From Rhodoferax sp. (GTDB taxonomy: Bacteria; Pseudomonadota; Gammaproteobacteria; Burkholderiales; Burkholderiaceae_C): 64,000 nt of DNA. The stretch spans positions 186,001 to 250,000 of the forward strand of contig NZ_JAQTWL010000002.1 of assembly GCF_028689295.1 (NCBI RefSeq), written 5' to 3'. The translations under genes and the position numbers were made by a program. The notes under the pieces are model-generated. The model ran no database searches and was not told the origin of the DNA. It saw nothing but the letters and a program-made list of their open reading frames with translations. Positions 39,608-50,236 of this stretch are shown here, piece by piece (position 1 is the first letter of the stretch; each line of letters begins with the position of its first letter).

Positions 39608-39621
39608 ACCACAACGGTGCA
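39605..39621. promoter_or_regulatory. NtrC-like binding site upstream of ureA
   Basis: CACACC-N5-GGTGCA resembles the NtrC consensus TGCACC-N5-GGTGCA, with the right half perfect and the left half four of six. It lies about 135 bp upstream of the ureA sigma-54 promoter, a normal enhancer distance, and overlaps the GTG start of the transporter-kinase gene on the other strand. Confidence 0.5.
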
Positions 39622-39668
39622 GTATTCATGCCATGCCAGGCACAACGACGGCGTCCAGCGCGGTGGGC

Positions 39669-39722
39669 AGTCTGGGTGGCTGACGATTTTTGGTACCCCA
39701 GTATGAGGAAGCTGCCCAGACT
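39669..39722. promoter_or_regulatory. Inverted repeat AGTCTGGG...CCCAGACT in the ureA/kinase gap
   Basis: A perfect 8-bp inverted repeat (39669-39676 and 39715-39722) with a 38-base spacer lies between the NtrC-like site and the sigma-54 promoter, in the divergent region serving both ureA and the transporter-kinase. It may be a regulator site or a looped element; no protein can be assigned. Confidence 0.35.
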
Positions 39723-39754
39723 TTCCGCCGCGCGGGTTAATCCGCCAATTCTTA

Positions 39755-39769
39755 GGCACGGCTTTTGCA
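39755..39769 (+). promoter_or_regulatory. Sigma-54 (RpoN) promoter of the urease operon
   Basis: GGCACG-N4-TTGCA matches the sigma-54 consensus TGGCACG-N4-TTGCW except for the first base, and the GG and GC pairs are exactly ten bases apart. Transcription would be expected to begin about 12 bases after the GC (39767-39768), that is at or beside the ureA ATG at 39781, leaving almost no leader. Confidence 0.65.
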
Positions 39770-39780
39770 TTATTGAAATT

Positions 39781-40083
39781 ATGGAACTCACCCCCCGCGA
39801 AAAAGACAAGCTCCTGCTGTTCACCGCCGGCCTGCTGGCAGAACGCCGAAAAGCACGTGGCTTGAAACTCAACTACCCCGAAGCCGTGGCGCTGATCAGC
39901 TGCGCCGTGATGGAAGGCGCGCGCGACGGCCAAACCGTGGCCCAGCTCATGAGCTTTGGCCGCACCATACTGACACGCGCCGACGTGATGGACGGCATCG
40001 CCGACATGATTCCCGACATCCAGGTTGAGGCCACCTTCCCCGATGGCACCAAGTTGGTCACGGTCCACCAGCCGATTGTCTGA
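39781..40083 (+). CDS. ureA: Urease subunit gamma UreA
   Basis: The 100-residue protein is the gamma subunit of urease, which hydrolyses urea to ammonia and carbamate. It begins with the invariant [17 protein letters not shown] and includes [14 protein letters not shown] and [19 protein letters not shown]. The ATG at 39781 is certain from conservation, but no Shine-Dalgarno sequence is visible in front of it. It starts the rightward operon ureABCEFG; ureD is missing from its usual place just upstream. Confidence 0.97.
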   Translation: MELTPREKDKLLLFTAGLLAERRKARGLKLNYPEAVALISCAVMEGARDGQTVAQLMSFGRTILTRADVMDGIADMIPDIQVEATFPDGTKLVTVHQPIV

Positions 40084-40105
40084 AAATCAATAAAGCGAGC
40101 CATCC

Positions 40106-40411
40106 ATGATCCCTGGCGAAGTATTCACCGATGGCCCCGACCATGTGCTCAACCCCGGCAGGCGCACCCAGACACTGGTGGTGGTCAACGCGTCCGAGCG
40201 CCCGATCCAGGTCGGCTCGCATTACCACTTTGCCGAAACCAACGCCGCGCTCGGCTTTGACCGTGCCGCAGCGCAAGGCATGCGATTGAACATCCCGTCG
40301 GGGTCGGCGGTGCGTTTTGAGCCGGGCCAGCAGCGCACGGTGGAACTGGTGGACTATGCAGGACGTCGCATTGTTTACGGCTTTCGTGGCCTCACTCAAG
40401 GTGCACTTTAA
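40106..40411 (+). CDS. ureB: Urease subunit beta UreB
   Basis: The 101-residue beta subunit of urease has the standard MIPGEVF start and the strongly conserved [15 protein letters not shown] and [13 protein letters not shown] segments. It begins 22 bp after ureA. The gap to ureC is 96 bp, longer than usual, because a palindromic repeat is inserted there. There is no sign of fusion to UreA or UreC. Confidence 0.97.
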   Translation: MIPGEVFTDGPDHVLNPGRRTQTLVVVNASERPIQVGSHYHFAETNAALGFDRAAAQGMRLNIPSGSAVRFEPGQQRTVELVDYAGRRIVYGFRGLTQGAL

Positions 40412-40421
40412 CTGCCAAGCA

Positions 40422-40495
40422 CCGTTCGGGCTGAGCCTGTCGAAGCCCAAAAAAGCAACCTATCACCAGCCCTTCGACAGGCTCAGGGCGAACGG
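40422..40495. repeat. Palindromic dispersed repeat (copy C) between ureB and ureC
   Basis: The left arm CCGTTCGGGCTGAGCCTGTC starts at 40422 and the right arm ends CAGGGCGAACGG at 40495, with a 20-base loop. The end of the right arm together with the next bases (CGGAAAG, 40493-40499) lies about 8 bases before the ureC ATG and may serve as its ribosome binding site. Confidence 0.9.
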
Positions 40496-40507
40496 AAAGT
40501 GAATCAC

Positions 40508-42252
<1,745 letters not shown>

Positions 42253-42253
<1 letters not shown>

Positions 42254-42744
42254 TGTTCCACATCTCCAAACTGATTCCTCAAGGGCAGTGCCTGGCCCCG
42301 GTGCTGCTCAAGCGCGCGACCCATGTCGAACTGGACTGGGACCTGCGGCAGAAGAGCCGGTTTGAAGCCATCGACTCTGCCGGGCGAGCGATCGGCATCT
42401 TTCTGCCACGAGGCACAGTGGTACGCGGAGGCGATGTGCTGGTGGCGGAAGACGGCTCACTGATCAGGGTGATTGCGGCACCGCAGACCGTGCTGCGCAT
42501 CACGCCTTGCAGCAGCCATGGATCGACTTTCGATTTGGTTCGCGCCGCCTACCACCTGGGCAACCGCCATGTGCCGATCGAACTCAAGCCCAACCACCTC
42601 AAGATCGAGCCCGACCATGTGCTGGCCGACATGCTGCGCGCCATGCATTTGATCGTAACTGAGGTGACCGAGGCTTTCGAGCCGGAGAGCGGCGCCTATG
42701 CCAGCGACGGCCATGCGCATGGACACGATCACCACCATGCATGA
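42253..42744 (+). CDS. ureE: Urease accessory protein UreE (nickel metallochaperone)
   Basis: UreE carries nickel to the urease maturation complex. The 163-residue protein has the two UreE domains, including [19 protein letters not shown] and [12 protein letters not shown] with the interface histidine, and ends with a histidine-rich tail ([11 protein letters not shown]) that binds nickel. The ATG at 42253 overlaps the ureC stop; a TTG one codon upstream is in frame. The tail coding region overlaps the ureF start. Confidence 0.95.
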
Positions 42745-43414
42745 CACCAGCCTGCTGCAACTCATGTGGCTGGCCTCGCCGGCACTGCCGATTGGCGGTT
42801 TTTCGTATTCGGAAGGTCTGGAGGCAGCGGTCGACACGGCTCGGGTAACGACAGAAGCTGAAGCCGAAGATTGGCTGTTGGACCAGCTTGAACTGAGCCT
42901 GGCGCGCGGTGACCTGGCGGTACTGGCCCAAGCCATTCCCGCATGGCGGGCCGCAGACGCCAGCCGCATCGCCACCCTCAACACCTGGGTGCTGCAGACA
43001 CGCGAAAGCAGCGAACTGCGCGCGCAGACCGAGCAAATGGGCCGCTCCCTGCTCGAATGGCTGCGCAACCACACCACTTCCAGCGCATCGCAAATCGAAC
43101 TGCTGGCCGAACTGCAACCCACGTATCCGCTGGTCTTTGCGCTGGCCGCCAGCGCCACTGGCGCGCCCGTGCGCGAGTGCTTGCTGGCCTGCGCCTTCGG
43201 CTGGGCCGAGAACATGGTTCAGGCCGCGATCAAATCAGTGCCCCTGGGCCAAAGTGCCGGGCAGCGCATTCTGTCGGCCTTGACGTCCGCCATTCCTGCG
43301 GCCATCAATCACGCGATGTCGGTGCCAGACCACGCGCGCCAGGCTTATTCTCCGATGCTGGCCATTTTGAGCGCCCAGCATGAAGTTCAGTATTCACGTC
43401 TTTTCCGCTCGTAA
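42737..43414 (+). CDS. ureF: Urease accessory protein UreF
   Basis: UreF gates GTPase activity of UreG in the nickel-insertion complex. The 225-residue protein shows [24 protein letters not shown], the conserved N-terminal segment, and the later [21 protein letters not shown] and IPAAINHAM segments. The start is uncertain: in-frame ATGs at 42698, 42713, 42719 and 42737 all lie within the end of ureE. The last is taken because it leaves the conserved region with a short leader. Length is normal. Confidence 0.92.
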   Translation: MHDTSLLQLMWLASPALPIGGFSYSEGLEAAVDTARVTTEAEAEDWLLDQLELSLARGDLAVLAQAIPAWRAADASRIATLNTWVLQTRESSELRAQTEQMGRSLLEWLRNHTTSSASQIELLAELQPTYPLVFALAASATGAPVRECLLACAFGWAENMVQAAIKSVPLGQSAGQRILSALTSAIPAAINHAMSVPDHARQAYSPMLAILSAQHEVQYSRLFRS

Positions 43415-43424
43415 CCCTTTATAT

Positions 43425-43450
43425 CGTTCAGGCTGAGCCTGTCGAAGCCC
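43425..43450. repeat. Half-copy of the palindromic dispersed repeat (copy D) between ureF and ureG
   Basis: CGTTCAGGCTGAGCCTGTCG followed by AAGCCC matches the left arm of copies B, C and E; no right arm follows. It ends 7 bases before the ureG start codon. Confidence 0.8.
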
Positions 43451-43457
43451 CATCACC

Positions 43458-44144
43458 ATGACCTCACTACATCACATCAAGAACCGCACCAAACACCTGC
43501 CCCCTTTGCGCGTGGGCATCGGTGGCCCGGTGGGCTCGGGTAAAACCACGCTGCTGGAAATGCTGTGCAAGGCCATGCGCGACGAATACGACCTGGTGGC
43601 CATCACCAACGACATCTACACCAAGGAAGACCAGCGCCTGCTCACCGTAAGCGGCGCCCTGCCGCCCGAGCGCATCATGGGTGTGGAGACCGGCGGTTGC
43701 CCGCACACTGCGATCCGTGAAGACGCGTCGATCAACCTGGAGGCCATCGACCGCATGCTGGTGGATTTTCCGAATGCCGACATTGTGTTCATCGAGAGCG
43801 GCGGCGACAACCTGGCCGCCACTTTCAGCCCCGAACTGTCCGACCTGACGATCTATGTGATCGACGTGGCGGCGGGCGAAAAAATCCCGCGCAAGGGCGG
43901 CCCCGGCATCACCAAGAGCGATTTGTTTGTGATCAACAAAACCGACCTGGCCCCTTATGTGGGCGCCAATCTGGACGTGATGGCGCTAGATACCACGCGC
44001 ATGCGCAGCACGCCCAAGGGCCTCAGGCCCTTTGTCATGACCAACCTGAAAACACTCGATGGCCTGGCGCACGTTGTGGACTTCATTGAGCAGAAAGGCA
44101 TGCTTAAGAGCGCTACTTCAACTGCACCGAGCCCGACACATTGA
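43458..44144 (+). CDS. ureG: Urease accessory GTPase UreG
   Basis: UreG hydrolyses GTP to drive nickel delivery into urease. The 228-residue SIMIBI GTPase has the P-loop [10 protein letters not shown], the nickel-binding [12 protein letters not shown] motif ([15 protein letters not shown], with cysteine and histidine both present), [14 protein letters not shown] [10 protein letters not shown] and NKTDL. It begins just after a half-repeat. The C-terminal tail ([12 protein letters not shown]) is longer than usual and overlaps the 3' end of the convergent SIMPL gene by 32 bp. Confidence 0.96.
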   Translation: MTSLHHIKNRTKHLPPLRVGIGGPVGSGKTTLLEMLCKAMRDEYDLVAITNDIYTKEDQRLLTVSGALPPERIMGVETGGCPHTAIREDASINLEAIDRMLVDFPNADIVFIESGGDNLAATFSPELSDLTIYVIDVAAGEKIPRKGGPGITKSDLFVINKTDLAPYVGANLDVMALDTTRMRSTPKGLRPFVMTNLKTLDGLAHVVDFIEQKGMLKSATSTAPSPTH

Positions 44145-44820
44145 CGCTCACGTTGCTCAAACCGGCTTCCAGCGGCACCGGGGCGTCTTCCGCCATCGAC
44201 TTGGCGCTGGCCGCCATCATGTAGGGCCGCACCGGGCCGATCTGGTTGGCGTTGACATTGATCTCGCTCAGGGTGTAGCCGCCAAAGCCGAAACTTTTGG
44301 CGATCTCCGTGGCGTTTTTCTGAAACTGTTCGATGGCTTGGCTTTGCGCCTGCGCCTGCGCCTCCTGGCGCAGTTGCGAACTCAAGCCAAAGCTGACACT
44401 GGCCACGCTCAGGGTTTGCAACTGCCCCGCCGTCTGGCCGATGCGCACAAAATCACGCCCTTGCAACACCAGTTCAGCCAAACCCTGCCAGCCAACCAGC
44501 TTGCCATTGCGATCGTGCCGTGGCGACAGTCCGAAACGCCCGGTGCTGACGCTCATCAAGGGACTTTGTTCCTGCCGTTTGGCCAGCGTCAGCGCAGCAT
44601 CCAGTGCTGTCTTGAGTTGGCTTTGCACCTCTTGCGCAATCACGCCTTCGCGCTGGGTGCTCAGGGTCAGGGTCAGTTCGTCTTGCGGCACCTGCACCGT
44701 GGCGCTGGCCGCCAGGCTCACCCGCTGACTCGGCAGCGGTGGCGCCATGTGTTGAGCAAAAGCGGCGCTTGCGCTCATCATGGAAGCGCTGACCGCGATC
44801 AGTTTCATGCAGTTTTTCAT
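44113..44820 (-). CDS. SIMPL (DUF541) domain periplasmic protein
   Basis: This 235-residue protein has a signal peptide ([18 protein letters not shown]) and a SIMPL/DUF541 domain, marked by [20 protein letters not shown] and the later [27 protein letters not shown] region (helical, about residues 150-180). SIMPL proteins are periplasmic or outer-membrane associated and of uncertain function, linked in some bacteria to oxidative stress. It is convergent with ureG, overlapping by 32 bp, and divergent from ompR. Confidence 0.85.
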   Translation of the reverse strand: MKNCMKLIAVSASMMSASAAFAQHMAPPLPSQRVSLAASATVQVPQDELTLTLSTQREGVIAQEVQSQLKTALDAALTLAKRQEQSPLMSVSTGRFGLSPRHDRNGKLVGWQGLAELVLQGRDFVRIGQTAGQLQTLSVASVSFGLSSQLRQEAQAQAQSQAIEQFQKNATEIAKSFGFGGYTLSEINVNANQIGPVRPYMMAASAKSMAEDAPVPLEAGLSNVSVNVSGSVQLK

Positions 44821-44860
44821 CTCGGATTCCTTAAGGATACAGTCCAGTCAATGAGAAAAT

Positions 44861-44941
44861 AATTTGTAACAGCATGTCAATACGTCCAAAAAAATCATAA
44901 ACCACAAATTCAAACACGCAAAATCGCGCTTGTTACAAATT
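44861..44941. promoter_or_regulatory. Distant inverted repeat AATTTGTAACA / TGTTACAAATT upstream of ompR
   Basis: Perfect 11-bp inverted copies lie at 44861-44871 and 44931-44941, with a partial third copy (CACAAATT at 44903-44910) between. The GTTACA/TGTAAC core resembles OmpR half-sites of enteric bacteria. The pair spans the divergent promoter region of the SIMPL gene and ompR, suggesting autoregulation by OmpR and possible looping. Confidence 0.5.
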
Positions 44942-44956
44942 GTCCTGGAGCGAAGT

Positions 44957-45688
44957 ATGTCCGCAAAACCCGATCGTGTTGACAAAATATTGGTGGTCGA
45001 TGACGACGCCCGCATTCGCGACCTGTTGCGCCGCTACCTGACGCAAGAAGGTTTCGAGGTACTGCAGGCTGAAGACGGCAAGGGGCTGACCCGCGTGCTG
45101 CAGCGAGAACCCGTTGATCTGATCGTGCTCGACCTGATGATGCCAGGCGAAGACGGCTTGTCGGTGTGCCGACGCCTGCGCGGTGCCAACGACCGCACCC
45201 CCATCATCATGCTCACGGCCAAGGGCGAGGACATCGACCGCATTGTGGGACTTGAAGTGGGTGCCGATGACTACCTGGGTAAGCCCTTCAACCCGCGCGA
45301 ACTGCTGGCCCGCATTCATGCCGTGCTGCGCCGCAGACCAACGGTAGAAGCACCGGGTTCGCCGTCGCCCGAGAATGAAACCGTGATTTTTGGTCCTTTC
45401 AGCTTTGACCTGGGCGCGCGCATCCTGCGCAAGGGCCAGGAAGAACTGAGCCTGACAACCGGTGAATTTGCCATGCTCAAGGCGCTTGTGCGGCATCCTC
45501 GCCAGCCGCTGTCGCGCGAAAAACTGGCGCAACTGGCCCGCGGGCGCGACTTTGAGCCCTTCGACCGCAGCCTCGATGTGCAGGTGTCGCGGCTGCGCAA
45601 ACTCATCGAGGAAGATGCCACCGCGCCGCGCTACATCCAGACCGTGTGGGGCGTCGGTTACGTGTTTGTTCCTGATGGCGAGCAATAA
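44957..45688 (+). CDS. ompR: OmpR-family response regulator
   Basis: The 243-residue regulator has a receiver domain (VVDDDARIRDLLRRYL, phosphoacceptor aspartate in IVLDLMMPGEDG at about residue 59, lysine in YLGKPFNPRE) and a winged-helix DNA-binding domain (SLTTGEFAMLKALVRHP, DRSLDVQVSRLRKLIE, TVWGVGYVF). The wording closely follows OmpR. The ATG at 44957 is preceded by GGAGCGAAG, a good ribosome binding site, and is preferred over a TTG at 44930. It overlaps the sensor gene by 14 bp. Confidence 0.94.
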   Translation: MSAKPDRVDKILVVDDDARIRDLLRRYLTQEGFEVLQAEDGKGLTRVLQREPVDLIVLDLMMPGEDGLSVCRRLRGANDRTPIIMLTAKGEDIDRIVGLEVGADDYLGKPFNPRELLARIHAVLRRRPTVEAPGSPSPENETVIFGPFSFDLGARILRKGQEELSLTTGEFAMLKALVRHPRQPLSREKLAQLARGRDFEPFDRSLDVQVSRLRKLIEEDATAPRYIQTVWGVGYVFVPDGEQ

Positions 45689-47012
45689 CCCCCGCCTGAG
45701 CCTGTTCTGGCGCACTTTTGTGCTGCTGGCGCTGCTGCTGTTGGGCAGTGTCCTGGCCTGGACCGAGACCATGCACGAACTCGAAGCCGAACCACGCGCC
45801 ACCCAGACCGGACGGCAGATTGCGTCGATGGTCAATCTGAGCCGTGCCGCGGTCATGCACACCGACAGCATCACCCAGGTCTCGCTGTTCAAGACCATGA
45901 AAGACCAGGAGCACGTGGTGATCGTGCCGCGCGAACCCAATGATGTGATTCAGCCCCTGAACAATGACGAACTCAACCACTACATGGCGAAGGAGTTGAA
46001 AAATCGTCTGGGGCCAGACACGCTGGTGGCGGAAAAGGTCAATGGCGTGGAAGGCCTGTGGATTGGCTTCGACATTAACAAGGACCATTTCTGGCTACAA
46101 ACGGATCGTTCCCGCTTTGACCAGCCCGAAGCCAAGACTTGGCTGGTCTGGCTGAGCACCGCGGCGGCTTTGTCGCTGCTTGGCGCGGCCTGGATGGCGC
46201 GGCTCATCAACAAGCCCCTGAAAGATCTGTCGTTTGCCGCCAAACGCGTGCGCGAGGGCGACTTCGAGGCCAGCCGACTCGATGAAACGGTGAGCACCAA
46301 CGAGATCAGGGCGGTCAATATCGGTTTTAACCGCATGACACAAAAGCTCACCAGAATCGAAGAAGAGCGTGCGGTGATGCTGGCCGGTATTTCGCACGAT
46401 TTGCGCACGCCGCTGGCACGATTGCGGCTGGAGGCCGAACTCAGTGTCAGTGATCCTGCGGCGCGTGAGCACATGGCCAACGACATTGCGCAACTTGACG
46501 CCATCATCAACAAGTTTCTGGATTACGCACGGCCTGGCCATATCAAACTGAGCCCGGTCGCACTCAGCCAGACCATCGAGCAGAGCCTGACAGCGCTGCG
46601 CCACCGCCCCGAGCTTGACATCAAGGTAAGTCTTGAACCCAATCTGATGGTTCAGGCCGATGCCGTGGAGTTACAGCGCGTGGTCACCAACCTGATTGAA
46701 AACGCTGCGCGCTATGGCACGTCGGCCGATAGCGGTCTGGCGCGGGTGGAAGTGGTGGCGCGTCAAATGGACAACACCGTGCTGCTGAGCGTGCGCGACC
46801 ATGGCCCGGGCGTGCCTGCTGATCAACTCAAACAGTTGACGACACCATTTTTTCGCGGTGAAGCCGCCCGTACGGCTGCCAACGGCACCGGCCTGGGTCT
46901 GGCGATTGTGCAAAAAATCGTCTCGCGCATGAGGGGTACGCTGGAGCTCAGCAATGCCAGCGGCGGCGGCTTGTGCGCAAATATCCGATTGCAGCTTGCC
47001 CAAGTGAGTTGA
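45675..47012 (+). CDS. envZ: EnvZ-type osmosensor histidine kinase
   Basis: The 445-residue sensor has two transmembrane segments (about residues 12-30 and 150-172) around a periplasmic region of about 120 residues, then a HAMP linker, a HisKA box GISHDLRTPLARLRLEAEL (H near 241) and an HATPase domain (NLIENAARYG, DHGPGVP, GTGLGLAIVQK). The start ATG at 45675 is inside ompR, so the pair is translationally coupled. EnvZ phosphorylates OmpR in response to osmolarity in enteric bacteria; the signal here is unknown. Its stop lies one base from that of ygiQ. Confidence 0.93.
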   Translation: MASNNPRLSLFWRTFVLLALLLLGSVLAWTETMHELEAEPRATQTGRQIASMVNLSRAAVMHTDSITQVSLFKTMKDQEHVVIVPREPNDVIQPLNNDELNHYMAKELKNRLGPDTLVAEKVNGVEGLWIGFDINKDHFWLQTDRSRFDQPEAKTWLVWLSTAAALSLLGAAWMARLINKPLKDLSFAAKRVREGDFEASRLDETVSTNEIRAVNIGFNRMTQKLTRIEEERAVMLAGISHDLRTPLARLRLEAELSVSDPAAREHMANDIAQLDAIINKFLDYARPGHIKLSPVALSQTIEQSLTALRHRPELDIKVSLEPNLMVQADAVELQRVVTNLIENAARYGTSADSGLARVEVVARQMDNTVLLSVRDHGPGVPADQLKQLTTPFFRGEAARTAANGTGLGLAIVQKIVSRMRGTLELSNASGGGLCANIRLQLAQVS

Positions 47013-47013
47013 A

Positions 47014-49350
47014 TCACTTCTTCACACGCGGTGGCAGGCCGGTGTGCTGGGTCAATAAACGACCGGGTTTGGGCGTCTTGACTGCTGCAGTGCTTGAGTT
47101 CTTGCGCCGGGCGCTGGTGTAGCTTCCATCCGTCAAGGGCTGAAACGTCGGGATCAAATGGTGCTTGCCGTTGCCGATCAAATCGGCCCGGCCCATCGCC
47201 TTGAGCGCGTCGCGCAGCAGCGGCCAGTTGTTGGGGTCGTGATAGCGCAAAAAAGCCTTATGCAAGCGGCGGCGACGTTCACCGCGCACCACGTCCACTT
47301 TTTCTGCCCGGTCGTCCCGATGAATGCCCTTGAGCGGATTCAGGTCAGTGTGGTACATGGCCGTGGCGGTGGCCATGGGGCTGGGGTAAAAGGTTTGCAC
47401 CTGGTCGGCGCGGAAGCCGTTTTTCTTGAGCCAGATCGCCAGGTTCATCATGTCTTCGTCGCTGGTGCCGGGGTGGGCGGCAATGAAGTACGGGATCAGG
47501 AACTGTTTTTTTCCGGCTTCCAGTGTGAACTTGTCAAACAGGGTCTTGAACTTGTCGTAGGTTCCCATGCCGGGCTTCATCATTTTGCTCAAGGGTCCCT
47601 GCTCGGTGTGCTCGGGCGCAATCTTGAGGTAACCGCCGACATGGTGCTGCACCAGTTCCTTGACGTATTCAGGGCTTTGCACGGCCAGGTCGTAGCGCAC
47701 GCCCGAGCCGATCAAAATCTTCTTGATACCCTTCAAGGCGCGGCCACGGCGGTAGATGTTGATCAGCGGCTGGTGGTCGGTGCCCAGGTTCTGGCAGATG
47801 CCGGGAAAAACGCAGCTCGGCTTGCGGCAGGCGGCTTCGATCTCGGGGCTTTTGCAGCCCAGCCGGTACATGTTGGCCGTCGGGCCACCCAGGTCGGAGA
47901 TTGTGCCGGTGAAGCCTTTCACCTTGTCGCGGATGTCCTCGATTTCCTTGATGACCGACTCTTCCGAGCGGCTCTGGATGATGCGGCCCTCGTGCTCGGT
48001 GATCGAGCAAAAGGTGCAGCCGCCAAAGCAGCCACGCATGATGTTGACACTAAAACGGATCATCTCCCAGGCTGGGATCTTGGTGGCGTGGTCATGGCTG
48101 CCCTTTTCATCCGCGTAGCTGGGGTGCGGGCTGCGCGCATAGGGCAGGCCAAAGACCTGGTCCATCTCGGCGGTGGTGAGCGGAATGGGCGGCGGCATGA
48201 TCCAGACATCACGGGCGGTCGCGCCCTCCCCGTGCGCCTGCACCAGCGCGCGGGCGTTGCCGGGGTTGGTTTCCAGGTGCAACACTCGGTTGGCGTGGGC
48301 GTAAAGCACCGGGTCGGACCTGACCTGCTCGTAGCTGGGCAGGCGGATCACGGTGCGGTCACGCGCGGGCAGAGTCTGCCTGCCCGCGCGCTGGGACAGC
48401 GCGGGGTTGGGCATGAAGCACAAAGGCTGGGAACCACTGCCACGGTCCGTTCTGGCTGAGCTTGTCGAAGCCCCTACAGGCCCTTCGACAGGCTCAGGCC
48501 GAACGGCCTGGTCCTCCTTGCTGCAGGTCGTGCCCTGCCCGGCTGCTTGCTCGCTGGTGGTCTGGTAGGGGTTGATGTGCGACTCGACCGTGCCAGGTGA
48601 GTCGACGTCGGTCGAGTCGATCTCGAACCAGCCCAGGCGGGTATCGTCGTCAGTGCGGCGCACAAAGGCGGTACCGCGCACGTCGGTGATATGCTCTACC
48701 GGCTCGCGCCGGCTCAGGCGATGGGCAATTTCAACGATGGCGCGCTCGGCGTTACCGTACAGCAGCAGGTCACATTTGGCGTCAACCACAATGCTGCGGC
48801 GCACCTTGTCGCTCCAGTAGTCGTAGTGGGCGATGCGGCGCAGGCTGCCTTCAATGCCACCCAAAATGATCGGCACGTCCTTGTACGCCTCGCGGCAACG
48901 CTGGCTGTAAACAATGGCGGCGCGGTCGGGCCGTTTGCCGCCAATGTCGCCGGGGGTGTAGGCGTCATCGGTACGTATCTTGCGGTCGGCGGTGTAGCGG
49001 TTGATCATGCTGTCCATGTTGCCCGCCGTGACGCCCCAGAACAAATTGGGTTTGCCAAGCGCCTTGAAGGGCTCGGCGCTTTGCCAGTCGGGCTGGGCGA
49101 TGATGCCCACCCGAAAACCCTGGTCTTCAAGCATGCGGCCAATCACCGCCATGCCAAAGCTGGGATGGTCCACATAGGCGTCGCCGGTGACCAGCACCAC
49201 GTCGCAGCTGTCCCAGCCCAGTTGCTCCATCTCGGCGCGGCTCATCGGCAAGAACGGCGCCGTGCCAAAACGGGCTGCCCAGAACTTGCGGTAGCTCGAC
49301 AGCGGCTTGGCGGCACGCGAGAAAAAAGAGACGTCAACCAAGGCGTTCAT
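47014..49350 (-). CDS. YgiQ family radical SAM protein
   Basis: The 778-residue protein belongs to the YgiQ family of radical SAM enzymes. It has the cluster-binding motif CFGGCTFC (CxxxCxxC), an N-terminal cobalamin-binding-like region ([17 protein letters not shown]) and the C-terminal [16 protein letters not shown] stretch [19 protein letters not shown]. The reaction is not established; members are implicated in electron flow or tRNA-related chemistry. The ATG at 49350 is used instead of an upstream GTG. Residues of about 260-330 form an insertion with a palindromic repeat in frame (RPEPVEG...STSSART) and low-complexity sequence around it, not expected in the family. Confidence 0.9.
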   Translation of the reverse strand: MNALVDVSFFSRAAKPLSSYRKFWAARFGTAPFLPMSRAEMEQLGWDSCDVVLVTGDAYVDHPSFGMAVIGRMLEDQGFRVGIIAQPDWQSAEPFKALGKPNLFWGVTAGNMDSMINRYTADRKIRTDDAYTPGDIGGKRPDRAAIVYSQRCREAYKDVPIILGGIEGSLRRIAHYDYWSDKVRRSIVVDAKCDLLLYGNAERAIVEIAHRLSRREPVEHITDVRGTAFVRRTDDDTRLGWFEIDSTDVDSPGTVESHINPYQTTSEQAAGQGTTCSKEDQAVRPEPVEGPVGASTSSARTDRGSGSQPLCFMPNPALSQRAGRQTLPARDRTVIRLPSYEQVRSDPVLYAHANRVLHLETNPGNARALVQAHGEGATARDVWIMPPPIPLTTAEMDQVFGLPYARSPHPSYADEKGSHDHATKIPAWEMIRFSVNIMRGCFGGCTFCSITEHEGRIIQSRSEESVIKEIEDIRDKVKGFTGTISDLGGPTANMYRLGCKSPEIEAACRKPSCVFPGICQNLGTDHQPLINIYRRGRALKGIKKILIGSGVRYDLAVQSPEYVKELVQHHVGGYLKIAPEHTEQGPLSKMMKPGMGTYDKFKTLFDKFTLEAGKKQFLIPYFIAAHPGTSDEDMMNLAIWLKKNGFRADQVQTFYPSPMATATAMYHTDLNPLKGIHRDDRAEKVDVVRGERRRRLHKAFLRYHDPNNWPLLRDALKAMGRADLIGNGKHHLIPTFQPLTDGSYTSARRKNSSTAAVKTPKPGRLLTQHTGLPPRVKK
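48447..48506. repeat. Palindromic dispersed repeat (copy E), in frame within ygiQ
   Basis: The left arm CCGTTCTGGCTGAGCTTGTC starts at 48447 and the right arm CCCTTCGACAGGCTCAGGCC continues to GAACGG at 48506, with a loop of about six bases. Read on the minus strand it gives RPEPVEG and STSSART without a stop. Confidence 0.9.
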
Positions 49351-49576
49351 GGGCACATAGGGGTGGGAGGGGATGCCAAGTGTAAGGTTTTGAGGTTTGA
49401 AACATTGCCATCAAGGTCATTGCCGGCTTGGCTGGCAGAGCCTAAAACAGTCCCTTTGAACGATTGCGGGGTTCGGCGGGGTCGGCTAGTTGCGTCTGAT
49501 GGACTGCGTTAACATGGTCTCGATCTATCGTGCCTCCTGGCGCTGTGGCATTCAGACTCAATTTTCCACAACAGTC

Positions 49577-50236
49577 ATGACTGATAACCCATCGTTCGAT
49601 GTGTTACCGCTTTTTCCCCTGGAACTGGTGCTGTTCCCGGGCGGCTGCCTGCCCTTGCGGATTTTTGAGGTGCGTTACCTTGACATGGTCGGCAAGTGCT
49701 TCAAGGCGGGTGAGCCGTTTGGCGTTGTCACGCTCAAGTGTGGCTCGGAGGTGCACACTGCCCCAAGCGACCTGGCGGGTGAGGCCGGCACAGCCCAGGA
49801 AATTTTCTATCCCGAGGGCACCTTGGCGCGCATCACCCACTTGAGTCGGCCGCAACCGGGCTTGATGCTGATCAGTTGCACTGGGGCGCAGCGCTTCAGT
49901 GTGGTCCAGCCTGAGTTGCTCAAGCACGGCCTGTGGGTAGGCCACGCCGAGTTGTTGTCGGACGATCAAAGCGTGCCGATTCCAGAAGACTTGTTGCCGG
50001 TGGCAGGTGCGCTGGCACGCGTGATAGACACCCTGAAAGCGCAGGGCATCACGCCGGAGCAGATGCCGATCCAGCCGCCCTACGCGCTGCATGACTGCGC
50101 CTGGGTGGCCAACCGCTGGTGCGATCTGCTGCCGATGTCGCTAGCGCAAAAGCACCGTCTTCTGACGCTGGACAATCCCTTGGTGCGCTTGGAACTGGTG
50201 AGCGATTTGCTGGAGCGCAACGGTATTCCTACCTGA
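49577..50236 (+). CDS. Lon substrate-binding-domain (LON) protein
   Basis: The 219-residue protein is a stand-alone LON domain, like the N-terminal substrate-binding part of Lon protease, without ATPase or protease parts. It shows LPLFPLELVLFPGGCLPLRIFE and later LMLISCTGAQRFSV. Such proteins are common in proteobacteria and their function is not known. The ATG at 49577 starts MTDNPSFDVLPLF; the longer frame lacks similarity. It overlaps the 3' end of the convergent oxidoreductase gene by 8 bp. Confidence 0.88.
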   Translation: MTDNPSFDVLPLFPLELVLFPGGCLPLRIFEVRYLDMVGKCFKAGEPFGVVTLKCGSEVHTAPSDLAGEAGTAQEIFYPEGTLARITHLSRPQPGLMLISCTGAQRFSVVQPELLKHGLWVGHAELLSDDQSVPIPEDLLPVAGALARVIDTLKAQGITPEQMPIQPPYALHDCAWVANRWCDLLPMSLAQKHRLLTLDNPLVRLELVSDLLERNGIPT

